Part shown: piece by piece, positions 46,309-54,396 of the stretch
Position numbering within the stretch: the stretch's first letter is position 1
How the letters are laid out: every line of letters begins with the position of its first letter
DNA from: Paraburkholderia aromaticivorans
Lineage (GTDB): Bacteria > Pseudomonadota > Gammaproteobacteria > Burkholderiales > Burkholderiaceae
Direction of reading: 5' to 3'
Length of the DNA: 64,000 nt
Assembly: GCF_012689525.1 (NCBI RefSeq)
Contig: NZ_CP051514.1
Location: forward strand, 2,294,001 to 2,358,000
Position numbers and translations under genes: made by a program
The notes under the pieces: model-generated
Databases searched by the model: none
Told to the model about the DNA's origin: nothing
The model's input: only the letters and a program-made list of their open reading frames with translations

Positions 46309-46334
46309 TCGCTATGTAAACCTTTGCATAGCGA
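46309..46334. repeat. 26-bp near-palindrome at ritA end of RIT3
   Basis: Arms TCGCTATGTAAA / TTTGCATAGCGA (11 of 12 positions match) with a CC centre, immediately outside the right terminal repeat. Its half-site GCATAG also occurs twice in that repeat. Confidence 0.8.
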
Positions 46335-46338
46335 CCCC

Positions 46339-47075
46339 AAGCGGTCCTCTGTCTCAACTGCAAGGGCACTCGACGTAAGCTGACGCAAACAGCCTTCTTC
46401 GTGATGTAACCCGGCACGGCAGTCCTTCGGGACGTGCCTCCGCAGGTTTATACGCGTTAGGTTTAGAAGGGACGCAACTAGAAAGCCTCTCCGGACACGG
46501 ACGAAGTTTTTTTGCGCGTATGACACCGCATCCGATCCTGTCAGCGGCTTTCAAAAATAACTGGTAAAGAGGTAAAGGCCTTAATGCAACGCCGCTGGTA
46601 GCCGCGCTCGCTACGATCAGTCTGTTGCGACATTCCGCCGGCCAGGTTGGGTTCGCGCCGGCGGACCCGTCAGCATACCCTGTGCGCTTCTCGGAACCGC
46701 TGTCGGCATGAGCTCCACAAGCGGCTATCAGATAAGCATTTCGCTCGAGCCGTGAACGTGCTGGCGATCGTCCCGGGGATCAGCTACTTCGGATCGTAGA
46801 GCCGAGAGCGGGCGGTTACATCGGCGATGGGCGCCCGGGGACAGAAATTTGCCGGGTCCAATTCACGTTGGCGTCGCGCGGTCGATCAGCGCACCTTTCG
46901 AAATACCCCACCCTGTGAGGTAGCCCGACTCGGCCGATAGGCACGCGCAGCGAACTGAAGCAGTGGCGATCAACCCGCTCCGAAGCGCGGCGGATTTAAT
47001 GTGGTCAAGGCGTATTTTTTCTGAAAGTGGAAGGCGGGTGAGGTCCATTACTACGGTCCTCCGGCATCCATCGCC
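46339..47075. other. Non-coding stretch between RIT3 and the catabolic cluster
   Basis: About 740 bases with no convincing gene. Small open frames exist on the minus strand (for example 46863-47081), but their composition is not protein-like and the last overlaps the promoter region. Probably decayed DNA at the junction of two acquired segments. Confidence 0.4.
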
Positions 47076-47141
47076 ATGCACGTTTTGTCCGGGTGAACGT
47101 CGTCTCTGTCCATTGAGGGGAACGCGGCTCAGGCTCTAAAT
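47076..47141 (+). promoter_or_regulatory. Candidate AraC-type operator and promoter of the P450 fusion gene
   Basis: The 40-bp segment 47076-47115 matches 50992-51031 at 34 of 40 positions. Each contains TGTCC twice, 21 bp apart, the two-turn spacing common for AraC-type half-sites. The 3' edge overlaps a -35-like TTGAGG (47113-47118), followed 17 bp later by CTAAAT (47136-47141), the geometry of class II activation. It lies 117 bp before the start codon. Confidence 0.65.
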
Positions 47142-47257
47142 TGGCGTCACTAAACCCATCGGGCGCTTGCGAGAAACAAGTTTATCTCGCGCGCCACCCG
47201 CCCGAACATACTGCCAGCGGAGCGGTCGGTTCGGGCGGCTCTAGAGGAGACACCGCC

Positions 47258-50035
47258 ATGCCCCATCAGATCACCCTCCGTTTTGAGGACGGAGTGACCC
47301 GCTTCATCGAGTGCGAGGAGGGCGAGCGCGTCACCGATGCCGCCATTCGCGCGAGAATCAATATTCCACTCGATTGCCGTGATGGTGTGTGTGGCACCTG
47401 CAAAGCGGTCTGCGAGTCCGGCGAATACGTTCTGGGCGACTGCGTGGAAGATGCGCTTAGCCCGGAGGAGGCGAGTGCCCGCAAGGTTCTCACCTGCCAG
47501 ATGAGCCCACGTTCCGACTGCGTGATCGAGATCGCCACGAACTCCGATGTCTCGGGTACGGGCCCGTCTTCCCACAGCGGACGAATCGTCGCCTGCCAGC
47601 GAGCGTCAGACACCACGATTTCGTTCTCGGTCGAGCTCGAGAACCGCGCGGATCTCGGCTTCCTTCCTGGGCAGTATGTCAACATCCAAGTGCCCGGCAC
47701 CGATCAGACACGGTCCTACTCCTTCAGCTCAGGGCCGTCCGAGCCACACTTGTCCTTCCTGGTGCGCAATGTGCGTCAGGGGGTGATGTCGACCTGGCTC
47801 TGTGAAACTGCCAAAGTAGGGGACCCAGTCGAGTTTCGCGGCCCGATGGGGAGCTTCTACCTGCGTCCCATTGAGCGCCCGTTGCTGTTTCTGGCGGGTG
47901 GCACCGGCCTCGCGCCGTTCCTCTCGATGCTGGACAAGATCGTCGAGGACGGCGGCAGCCCGTATCCGATCCACATGATCCTGGGTGTGAACAGCGATGA
48001 GGATCTGGTTGGCATCGACCGGCTCGAAAGCTATGCGCAGCGCCTGCCGAACTTCACCTATGCCTGCACCGTCTCCAGCGCTGACAGTGCCCATCCCAAC
48101 AAAGGCTATGTCACCCACCACATCATCGCCTCCCAGCTCAACGGTGGCGATGCGGATGTCTACCTCTGCGGCCCGCCGCCGATGGTTGATGCGGTGCGCA
48201 GTTTTCTCTCGTCTGAAGGGCTGACGCCGTGCAATTTCTATTATGAGAAGTTCGCCGGCACTGGCCTGGTGGTCCAGACCGGCGAGGAGCGCATCGCTCC
48301 TGTTGATGTCGATGAAGCCTTCGACTTGCGCATGGCTCTCGAACTGGGGGCGGCTCAGCTGACCATGGGCCGGCTGTCCAGCGAGCAATTGATCATCTTC
48401 CGCCAGCTCGCCGAGGCGACGGCGCCCTTTGTGTCCGGACGGCGCTTTACCGACGTTCCGCGCTACATCGAGGCAAACCATGCCTTCCACCTGTTCACGA
48501 TCGAAGCTTCCGGGAACGCCCAGCTGATCGCGCTCTACCGGCAACTGGCCGTGCAGGACTACATCGCTCGCGCGCTGACGGACCAGATCGAGATCGTCGG
48601 CGATATCGTCCAGCAGCACCGGGACATTGTTGCCGCCTTCGAACTGGGCGACCTGAACGCGGCGCGGGACGTGATTGCACTGCATGCGCTCCATTCCAAG
48701 GCCACGATGAGCCGGGCGCTGGAGCGTGTGGCGATGGGCAAGATGGCACCCGTGGTCCAAGCTCCCCCCTCGCCCCCGTCTGCTGTGCCGCAGGTCTGCC
48801 CATTCACGGCCAAGACCCTTCCGGCCTATTCACACGAACTGGACTGGCCCGAGGGGTTGGCGCCATTCAAGGTGGTCGATGACGGCTCGCAAGGCGACCC
48901 TTACGAGCACTACCGCTGGATGCGGGAGCATGCGCCGGTACTGCGTTGCCAGTCGGCGACTTCTGATGTGTGGTTCCTCTCGCGCTATGACGATGTCTAC
49001 CAGGCGATCCGCAACCCGAAGCTGTTTTCCTCCGAGGTCGTCAGCCCGCCGCCGCTGACGTTCCTGACGCTGTTCGATGCACCCGACCATTCGCGGTTAC
49101 GCAAGGTCGTCCAGCCGTCTTTCCTGCCGCTGGCGCTCGATCCCTTTGTCGAGCAGGTCGAGCAAAGGGCGGAAGATCTGCTCGACGCGATGATTGCGAA
49201 AGGCGGCGGTGATGTCGTCAACGATTTCGCCATCCCGCTCAGCATCTCGACCATCTCCACGATGATCGACGTGCCGAACGAGGATGAGGAGAAGATGAAG
49301 TTCTGGTCGGACGAGACCTTTAGCTACTTCGGACGCCTCGCCCGCAATGCGCCGGGGACCGGCACCGACGAGCAGAGCGCGCAGGCTTTCTTCGCTTACC
49401 TTAAGGAGGCGCTGGAGCGGCTCGCTCTCACCGACAGCCAGTCGATCGCCGGGCATATCGCGCGCATGTGGAAGGACGGGTTGCTGTCGGAAAAGGAAGC
49501 GAAGGAGCTGTGCGCCTTCGTCTTTATCGCCGGGCACGACACGACGACTATCCTCGTCGCCAACGCTTTTCGTATGCTCGCCGAACAGCCAGATCTGCTG
49601 GGACGTATCCGCGAAAAACCCGCCGACGCTGACCGTTTCGTCGAGGAGGTGGCGCGCTATCGCGGCACCGTCCAGCGCGTGAGCCGCATCACCACCGAGG
49701 CGACCACTGTCGCGGGCGTTGATCTGCCCAAGGGCGCGGTGGTGCGATTGCTGCTGTCGGCTGCGAACCGCGACAGCAGCAAGTTTGCCGAGGGCGAGAC
49801 GTTCGACATCGACCGCGATACCGGCGGCCACCTGGGTTTCGGCAACGGCATGCACAAATGCCTTGGCGCGCCGCTCGCCAAGCTGGAGACGCTGATCGCG
49901 ACGAAGGCGCTGGCCCGCAAGGTTGGCGCGATTGCGCTTGATCCGGCAAGGCCGATCCAGTATGTGCGGGGCAACAACCTGACCAACTCCGGGCCGGAGC
50001 ACCTGTTCGTGAAGCTGGGTGGGTTGTCGGCCTGA
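47258..50035 (+). CDS. Self-sufficient cytochrome P450: reductase-FCD-P450 fusion
   Basis: 925 residues from ATG 47258 (RBS AGAGGAGA). Residues 1-95 are a plant-type [2Fe-2S] ferredoxin (C40, C45, C48, C80). Residues 100-335 are a ferredoxin-NADP reductase-like module with FAD motif RSYS (152-155), NAD(P) motif GGTGLAPF (214-221) and CGPPPM (304-309), as in BenC-type dioxygenase reductases. Residues about 350-495 look like an FCD ligand-binding domain, with metal-ligand histidines near H411, H454 and H476. A Pro/Ala linker (496-525) leads to a P450 with I-helix AGHDTT (759-763), EVAR (797-800) and haem motif FGNGMHKCLG (C868 ligand). One protein could thus pass electrons from NAD(P)H to haem. 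In known self-sufficient bacterial P450s (CYP102, CYP116B) the P450 is N-terminal; here it is C-terminal. No RBS lies in the linker, so this is not two genes read as one. Confidence 0.93.
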   Translation: MPHQITLRFEDGVTRFIECEEGERVTDAAIRARINIPLDCRDGVCGTCKAVCESGEYVLGDCVEDALSPEEASARKVLTCQMSPRSDCVIEIATNSDVSGTGPSSHSGRIVACQRASDTTISFSVELENRADLGFLPGQYVNIQVPGTDQTRSYSFSSGPSEPHLSFLVRNVRQGVMSTWLCETAKVGDPVEFRGPMGSFYLRPIERPLLFLAGGTGLAPFLSMLDKIVEDGGSPYPIHMILGVNSDEDLVGIDRLESYAQRLPNFTYACTVSSADSAHPNKGYVTHHIIASQLNGGDADVYLCGPPPMVDAVRSFLSSEGLTPCNFYYEKFAGTGLVVQTGEERIAPVDVDEAFDLRMALELGAAQLTMGRLSSEQLIIFRQLAEATAPFVSGRRFTDVPRYIEANHAFHLFTIEASGNAQLIALYRQLAVQDYIARALTDQIEIVGDIVQQHRDIVAAFELGDLNAARDVIALHALHSKATMSRALERVAMGKMAPVVQAPPSPPSAVPQVCPFTAKTLPAYSHELDWPEGLAPFKVVDDGSQGDPYEHYRWMREHAPVLRCQSATSDVWFLSRYDDVYQAIRNPKLFSSEVVSPPPLTFLTLFDAPDHSRLRKVVQPSFLPLALDPFVEQVEQRAEDLLDAMIAKGGGDVVNDFAIPLSISTISTMIDVPNEDEEKMKFWSDETFSYFGRLARNAPGTGTDEQSAQAFFAYLKEALERLALTDSQSIAGHIARMWKDGLLSEKEAKELCAFVFIAGHDTTTILVANAFRMLAEQPDLLGRIREKPADADRFVEEVARYRGTVQRVSRITTEATTVAGVDLPKGAVVRLLLSAANRDSSKFAEGETFDIDRDTGGHLGFGNGMHKCLGAPLAKLETLIATKALARKVGAIALDPARPIQYVRGNNLTNSGPEHLFVKLGGLSA

Positions 50036-50057
50036 ACCGGACGAGGGGGAAGTCGAA

Positions 50058-50990
50058 TCAATCCGCTTTCCCCTTTTCAGGCGGCAAGGATCGATCGTGG
50101 GCCGCAGAGCGGTATTCCGTTGGCCGGAATCCCGTTTGCTTGCGGAAGAAACGACCGAAATAGGCCTCGTCCTGAAAGCCCAGTTCACTGGCGATCTGCT
50201 TCACGCTGAGCGTCGAATAGCCGAGCAGCCGCTTGGCCTCGTGGATCGAGCGTGCATCGATCGCCTCGATCGCCGAGACCCCGAAGGTGGCCCGGCAGAT
50301 GCGGGAGAGCTGGCCGGTTGTCACGCCCATCTCGTCGGCGTAGCTGGCGACGGGCCGCCGCTCACGGCAATGGCGGTCGAGCAGGGCGCGGAACCGCTCG
50401 ATCCGGGCGGCCATGGTCCGCTGCTCGCAACTGGCTGAAAGCCGGGCGCTCTCGCTGAGGCGCCCGATCTTGACGAACAGGGCGATCGTCAGTGCCGCGC
50501 CTGCGGTGAACTGCCAGCGCTCGTGACTCTCCGCCTCGTGCGCGATCGACTGAAACAGGGTGTCCAGAGGTGTGCCGCGCTCGACGTTGGGATCGATCGC
50601 CAGCACCGTTGGCGTGCGGATGAATTCCAGCAGCTCGGGCGCTGCCGTCATCGCCAGCGATTCCAGTGCAGACTGCGCGGCCGTGATGACGTGACCGTCG
50701 ACGTCGCTGCGGAAGTGAAAGCCGTGGACCGAGGACGCTGGCACGACGATCAGGCATGGCGCTTCGACGGCCCAGGTCTTACCGTCGATGAAGGTCTCGC
50801 CGCCCCCGGCGGTGACGTAGAGCACCTGGATCAGCGCATCGTGGACGTGCGGCTTGATCTCGAAGTCGAAACGGCCGGCACGCAGGGGAATGGGCTCGTA
50901 ATGCACCATGTCGACCCAGGATTGGTCGGCTTCCGCGCCATAGAGCGCGAAATGCAGAACGGTCCGGCGACGCTGTGGGTCATGGGCCAT
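50058..50990 (-). CDS. AraC-family transcriptional regulator
   Basis: 310 residues. An N-terminal cupin-like sensor (HVHDALIQVLYVTAGGGETF) is followed by a C-terminal AraC double helix-turn-helix (SYADEMGVTTGQLSRICRAT, then SVKQIASELGFQDEAYFGRF, RKQTGFRPTEYR). It converges on the P450 gene and diverges from the SDR operon. Its likely operator copies lie before both. The start ATG 50990 has a weak RBS and almost touches the operator, so the true start may be further in (for example 50909) or the site may autoregulate. Confidence 0.9.
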   Translation of the reverse strand: MAHDPQRRRTVLHFALYGAEADQSWVDMVHYEPIPLRAGRFDFEIKPHVHDALIQVLYVTAGGGETFIDGKTWAVEAPCLIVVPASSVHGFHFRSDVDGHVITAAQSALESLAMTAAPELLEFIRTPTVLAIDPNVERGTPLDTLFQSIAHEAESHERWQFTAGAALTIALFVKIGRLSESARLSASCEQRTMAARIERFRALLDRHCRERRPVASYADEMGVTTGQLSRICRATFGVSAIEAIDARSIHEAKRLLGYSTLSVKQIASELGFQDEAYFGRFFRKQTGFRPTEYRSAAHDRSLPPEKGKAD

Positions 50991-50991
50991 G

Positions 50992-51057
50992 ATGCATGTT
51001 ATGTCCGGTTATATGTCGTCTCTGTCCATTGTTCCATACGCGCTTGAAGCGTTCAAT
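50992..51057 (+). promoter_or_regulatory. Candidate AraC-type operator and promoter of the SDR operon
   Basis: Second copy of the 40-bp site (50992-51031) with TGTCC repeats 21 bp apart. It overlaps TTGTTC (51029-51034), and TTCAAT follows after 17 bp (51052-51057). It is placed between the divergent AraC gene and the SDR gene. Confidence 0.65.
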
Positions 51058-51117
51058 GGCAATGCAAATTTCACGAAGCGTAATCGCATGGAAAATTTCA
51101 GGAAGGGTGATAACGAC

Positions 51118-51963
51118 ATGGGACAGGAACTTGATAATCGTGCAGCTGCCTCGACTGCATACCCGCTGAACCTGGACGGCAAGGTCTGCGTGGTCACGGG
51201 TGCGGGCAGTGGCATTGGCGCCGGCATCGCGCGCGCCTTCGCTAGTGCCGGCGCACAGGTGGCGCTCGTGGATCGGAATCTTGCCGGCGCTGAAGCCGTC
51301 GCCGCCGAACTTCGGACGGCCGGTGCGGTGGCGCAGGCGATCGGCTGCGACGTGTCGGACGAAGCTTCGGTTGTCGCAGCGGCTGGCGAGGTTCGCGCAG
51401 CGCTCGGGCCGGTCAGCGTGCTCGTCAACAATGCAGGGCTTCTGCGCGCCGGACCTCTGGAGACGGTCCCGATCGAGGACTGGAACCAGGCCATCGCCGT
51501 GAACCTCACCGGCTATCTTCTGTGTGCGCGGGCTTTCGGGCGCGACATGCTGGCGGCGGGCAAGGGCAGCATCGTCCACGTTGCCTCGATTGCGGCGCTC
51601 AATCCGCAGACCCATAGCGGTTCCTATAGCCCGAGCAAGGCGGGCGTGCTGTTGCTCTCGCGGCAGTTGGCGGCCGAATGGGGCGCACGTGGGGTGCGCA
51701 GCAACTGTGTGCTGCCCGGCATGATCCGCACCGCGCTGTCTGCGAAGTTCTACGAGGAGCCCGGCTTCGAGGCACGCCGCGCCGCCGCCACCGCGAGCCG
51801 CCGCATCGGCGAGCCGGAGGACCTCGCCGGGCCGGCCCTGTTCCTTGCCTCTGACCTCGCTGCCTATGTCAATGGTGCAGAGGTGCTCGTCGACGGCGGG
51901 CTCGATTGCATGCTGATGGACATGGTTCCGCGCCCCGGTTTCAACGCGACCCCGGCCGCTTGA
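51118..51963 (+). CDS. Short-chain dehydrogenase/reductase
   Basis: 281 residues from ATG 51118 (RBS AGGAAGG). NAD(P)-binding GAGSGIGAGIA, a conserved NNAG motif, catalytic Ser in VHVASIAAL, YSPSK (Tyr and Lys), and the closing VDGGLD. D at the end of beta-2 (LVDRN) suggests NAD preference. Most likely oxidises the alcohol made by the P450 to a ketone or aldehyde; that role is inference from context. Confidence 0.92.
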   Translation: MGQELDNRAAASTAYPLNLDGKVCVVTGAGSGIGAGIARAFASAGAQVALVDRNLAGAEAVAAELRTAGAVAQAIGCDVSDEASVVAAAGEVRAALGPVSVLVNNAGLLRAGPLETVPIEDWNQAIAVNLTGYLLCARAFGRDMLAAGKGSIVHVASIAALNPQTHSGSYSPSKAGVLLLSRQLAAEWGARGVRSNCVLPGMIRTALSAKFYEEPGFEARRAAATASRRIGEPEDLAGPALFLASDLAAYVNGAEVLVDGGLDCMLMDMVPRPGFNATPAA

Positions 51964-51997
51964 ATTCCATCACACCATAACGACAAGGAGAGTGGAT

Positions 51998-53719
51998 ATG
52001 GCCAAGGAGATCACCTGCGATCTGGTCGTGGTCGGATCGGGTGCTGCGGGACTCGCCACCGCGATCACTGCACGCAAGCGCGGCCTCGATGTCATCGTGC
52101 TTGAAAAGGAGCCTGTGTTCGGTGGCACCACCGCGCTGTCGGGCGGGGTCTTGTGGATTCCGCTGAGCCGATATGGTCGACAGCAGAACCCGGCTGACAC
52201 CGTCGAGCGCGTGCGCCAATACATGACGAGCGAGACGGGCAACAACTACGATGCCGCCGCGGTCCAGTGCTTCATCGAGAACGGACCGGAAATGGTCGAG
52301 TTCTTCGAGCGCGAGACCGAGATGAAGTTCGTGCCCACGCTCTATCCGGACTATCACCCGGATGCGCCCGGCGGCGTCGACATCGGCCGCTCGATCCTCG
52401 CCGCGCCCTATGACATTCGCGGGCTGGGCAAGGACATGCGCCGCCTCAAGCCGCCGCTCGAGACGATCACCTTCATGGGAATGATGTTCAATTCCTCGAA
52501 CGCGGACCTCAAGCACTTCTTCCGCGCGACCAAGTCCATTGTTTCGTTCCTCTACGTGGCCCGGCGTCTGGCTACGCATATCAAGGAGCTGGCGCTTTAC
52601 CGGCGGGGGATCAACGTAACGAGCGGCAACGCGCTCGCCGCGAGGCTCGCGAAATCGGCGCTGGCGATCGACATTCCGATCCTCACCTCGACGCCCGTGA
52701 AGGAACTGCTGAGCGAGGACGGCAAGGTGGTCGGTGTGCGCGCGGCCGCTGCGGACGTTGACCTTCGGATCACCGCCCGGCACGGCGTCGTCCTGGCTTG
52801 CGGCGGCTTCCCGCACGATCTCAAGCGCATCGCGCAGGTCTATCCGCATGTGAAGCGTGGGGGTGAGCATCTCTCGCCCACGCCCGTCGGCAATACGGGA
52901 GACGGGCTGACCATGGCGGAGAAGGTGGGTGGTGCCGTGGAGCTCGGCTTCCCCGATGCGTCGGCCTGGATGCCTGTCTCAAAGGTGCCCTTCGGCAAGG
53001 GCCGCACAGGCGTATTCCCGCATCTGCTCGACCGCTACAAGCCCGGCGTGATCGGCGTGCTGCGGAACGGTCAGCGCTTCACCAATGAATCGAACTCCTA
53101 CCACGATGTTGGCGCGGCCCTAATCCGCGCCTGCGAGGGTCAGCGGGAGACGGCGATGTGGCTGATCTGCGACAAGGTGGCGCTGGGCAAGTATGGACTG
53201 GGCTATGCGAAGCCCGCGCCGATGCCGGTGGGGCCGTTGCTACGCAAAGGCTACCTCATCAAGGGCGAGACGATCGGCGAACTGGCGCGCAATTGCGGAA
53301 TTGTTCCTGATGCGCTTGAGATGACGGTCAATGCCTACAATCTCGATGCCGAGCGCGGAGAGGACCCGGCGTTCCATCGCGGTCGCACATCGTTCAACCG
53401 TTATCTCGCCGATCCTGACAACAAGCCCAATCCTTGCGTTGCGCCGATCGCGACCGGCCCCTTCTATGCAGTGAAGGTGGTGATGGGCGATCTGGGCACG
53501 TTCGACGGCCTCAGGACTAGCGTCGCCGGCGAGGTGCTGCGCGCCGATGGCAGCCAGATCGAGGGCCTTTACGCGGTCGGCAATGACCGGCGCAGCGTGA
53601 TGGGCGGCAACTATCCGGGCGCCGGTATCACCCATGGGCCCAATATGACTTTCGGCTATGTCACCGGTAACGCCATCGCCACCAAAGCCATGACCTGCAA
53701 TGAGAAGGTGCACGCATGA
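51998..53719 (+). CDS. FAD-dependent dehydrogenase, KstD/fumarate-reductase-like
   Basis: 573 residues from ATG 51998 (AAGGAG 7 bases upstream). Rossmann FAD motif VVVGSGAAGLATAITARKRG at the N-terminus, GGTTALSGGVLWIP, and the C-terminal FAD site VGNDRRSVMGGNYPGAGITH. This matches the 3-ketosteroid delta-1-dehydrogenase/FAD_binding_2 family, which desaturates next to a carbonyl. In this cluster it could desaturate the ketone from the SDR. It overlaps the next gene by ATGA. Confidence 0.88.
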   Translation: MAKEITCDLVVVGSGAAGLATAITARKRGLDVIVLEKEPVFGGTTALSGGVLWIPLSRYGRQQNPADTVERVRQYMTSETGNNYDAAAVQCFIENGPEMVEFFERETEMKFVPTLYPDYHPDAPGGVDIGRSILAAPYDIRGLGKDMRRLKPPLETITFMGMMFNSSNADLKHFFRATKSIVSFLYVARRLATHIKELALYRRGINVTSGNALAARLAKSALAIDIPILTSTPVKELLSEDGKVVGVRAAAADVDLRITARHGVVLACGGFPHDLKRIAQVYPHVKRGGEHLSPTPVGNTGDGLTMAEKVGGAVELGFPDASAWMPVSKVPFGKGRTGVFPHLLDRYKPGVIGVLRNGQRFTNESNSYHDVGAALIRACEGQRETAMWLICDKVALGKYGLGYAKPAPMPVGPLLRKGYLIKGETIGELARNCGIVPDALEMTVNAYNLDAERGEDPAFHRGRTSFNRYLADPDNKPNPCVAPIATGPFYAVKVVMGDLGTFDGLRTSVAGEVLRADGSQIEGLYAVGNDRRSVMGGNYPGAGITHGPNMTFGYVTGNAIATKAMTCNEKVHA

Positions 53720-54063
53720 GTACCCACCCAATGTTTCTGGCAAAGCCCGTCGTGGACGTCCGGGTCTACACTATCGCGCTGCGTAAGATGCCCGAGTTTC
53801 TCGAGGTGTTTGACGGGCTCGCCATGCCGATCCTGCGCGAGACGCTTGGACATCCGCTCGGCTTTTGGACAAGTCTGGTCGGGCCGCAGAACCAGTTCAC
53901 CCACCTGTGGGGGTATGACGATCTGGCAGACTACGAACGACGGTGCCTTGCACGCGATACCCATCCGGATTTCCCGGCCTATCTCAAGGCATCGGGCCAT
54001 CTGATCACAGCACAGGAGACACGGCTCATTCGTGCCGCCGAGCTGGCTAGTGTCGCAGAGTAA
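53716..54063 (+). CDS. NIPSNAP-family protein
   Basis: 115 residues. The ferredoxin-like NIPSNAP fold is suggested by DVRVYTIALRKMPEFLEVFD, LGFWTSLVGPQNQFTHLWGY, DDLADYERR and FPAYLKA. Members often accompany catabolic operons, and their function is unclear. Translationally coupled to the flavoprotein gene. Confidence 0.8.
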   Translation: MSTHPMFLAKPVVDVRVYTIALRKMPEFLEVFDGLAMPILRETLGHPLGFWTSLVGPQNQFTHLWGYDDLADYERRCLARDTHPDFPAYLKASGHLITAQETRLIRAAELASVAE

Positions 54064-54370
54064 GCCGATGCTCGGGAGTTTCTGCTGTTAGTCGACAGCC
54101 GAGCGTCGGATCGCGCCGGTCTTTGATAGCCGCAGAGATTGGAACGATAGGGCGTCGGATGCGGTGAGCAGGCGAACAAGCATTGCGGTCCGTTTTCGGC
54201 GAGGGGTGCGGTGAGCGGTGTCGACGATCTGGGCAGCACAGTCGACCGTCTTTCCATGGCCGGCTTCCGTCTGACGCGACCGGCCGAGCCCCGACCCGAT
54301 CGGTCCTTCAGGGCGGTGAGGTAGAGCGCGTCGTGCGAAGCACGACTTGCCTTTTCGTATTGATCTGGTA
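54064..54370. other. Non-coding stretch before tnpB
   Basis: 307 bases without a supported gene. Likely the boundary between the catabolic cluster and the left end of the IS605-type element. No inverted repeat I could assign. Confidence 0.4.
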
Positions 54371-54386
54371 CTGTATATCCGTACAG
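54371..54386. promoter_or_regulatory. Perfect LexA (SOS) box upstream of tnpB
   Basis: CTGTATATCCGTACAG fits CTGT-N8-ACAG exactly, and the flanking TA before it extends the match to the full SOS consensus. It lies 10 bases before the tnpB start codon. Confidence 0.6.
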
Positions 54387-54396
54387 CCAAACCGGA

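Larger units (their letters stand above)
35871..46338 (-). mobile_element. RIT3, outer recombinase-in-trio element, split by RIT1 and RIT2
   Basis: Terminal inverted repeats of 35 bp with one mismatch at 35875-35909 and 46273-46307 (core CCCTATGCTCAGGTCGC). A 26-bp near-palindrome lies just outside the right repeat (46309-46334), and CGACCCC occurs at both outer edges (35871-35877 and 46332-46338), a likely target duplication. Gene order on the minus strand is ritA3 (intact), ritB3 (split by RIT2) and ritC3 (split by RIT1). Removing both inserts leaves an element of about 3.5 kb. Confidence 0.85.

Noticed and set aside
48740..48840. Possible artefactual joining of separate reductase and P450 genes
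   Set aside because: No ribosome-binding site or plausible start in the linker, which is a typical Pro/Ala-rich interdomain linker.
47729..50188. Long minus-strand frames opposite the P450 fusion (for example 47729-48760 and 49097-50188)
   Set aside because: Composition is that of antisense frames in GC-rich coding DNA, while the plus strand has full cofactor motifs.
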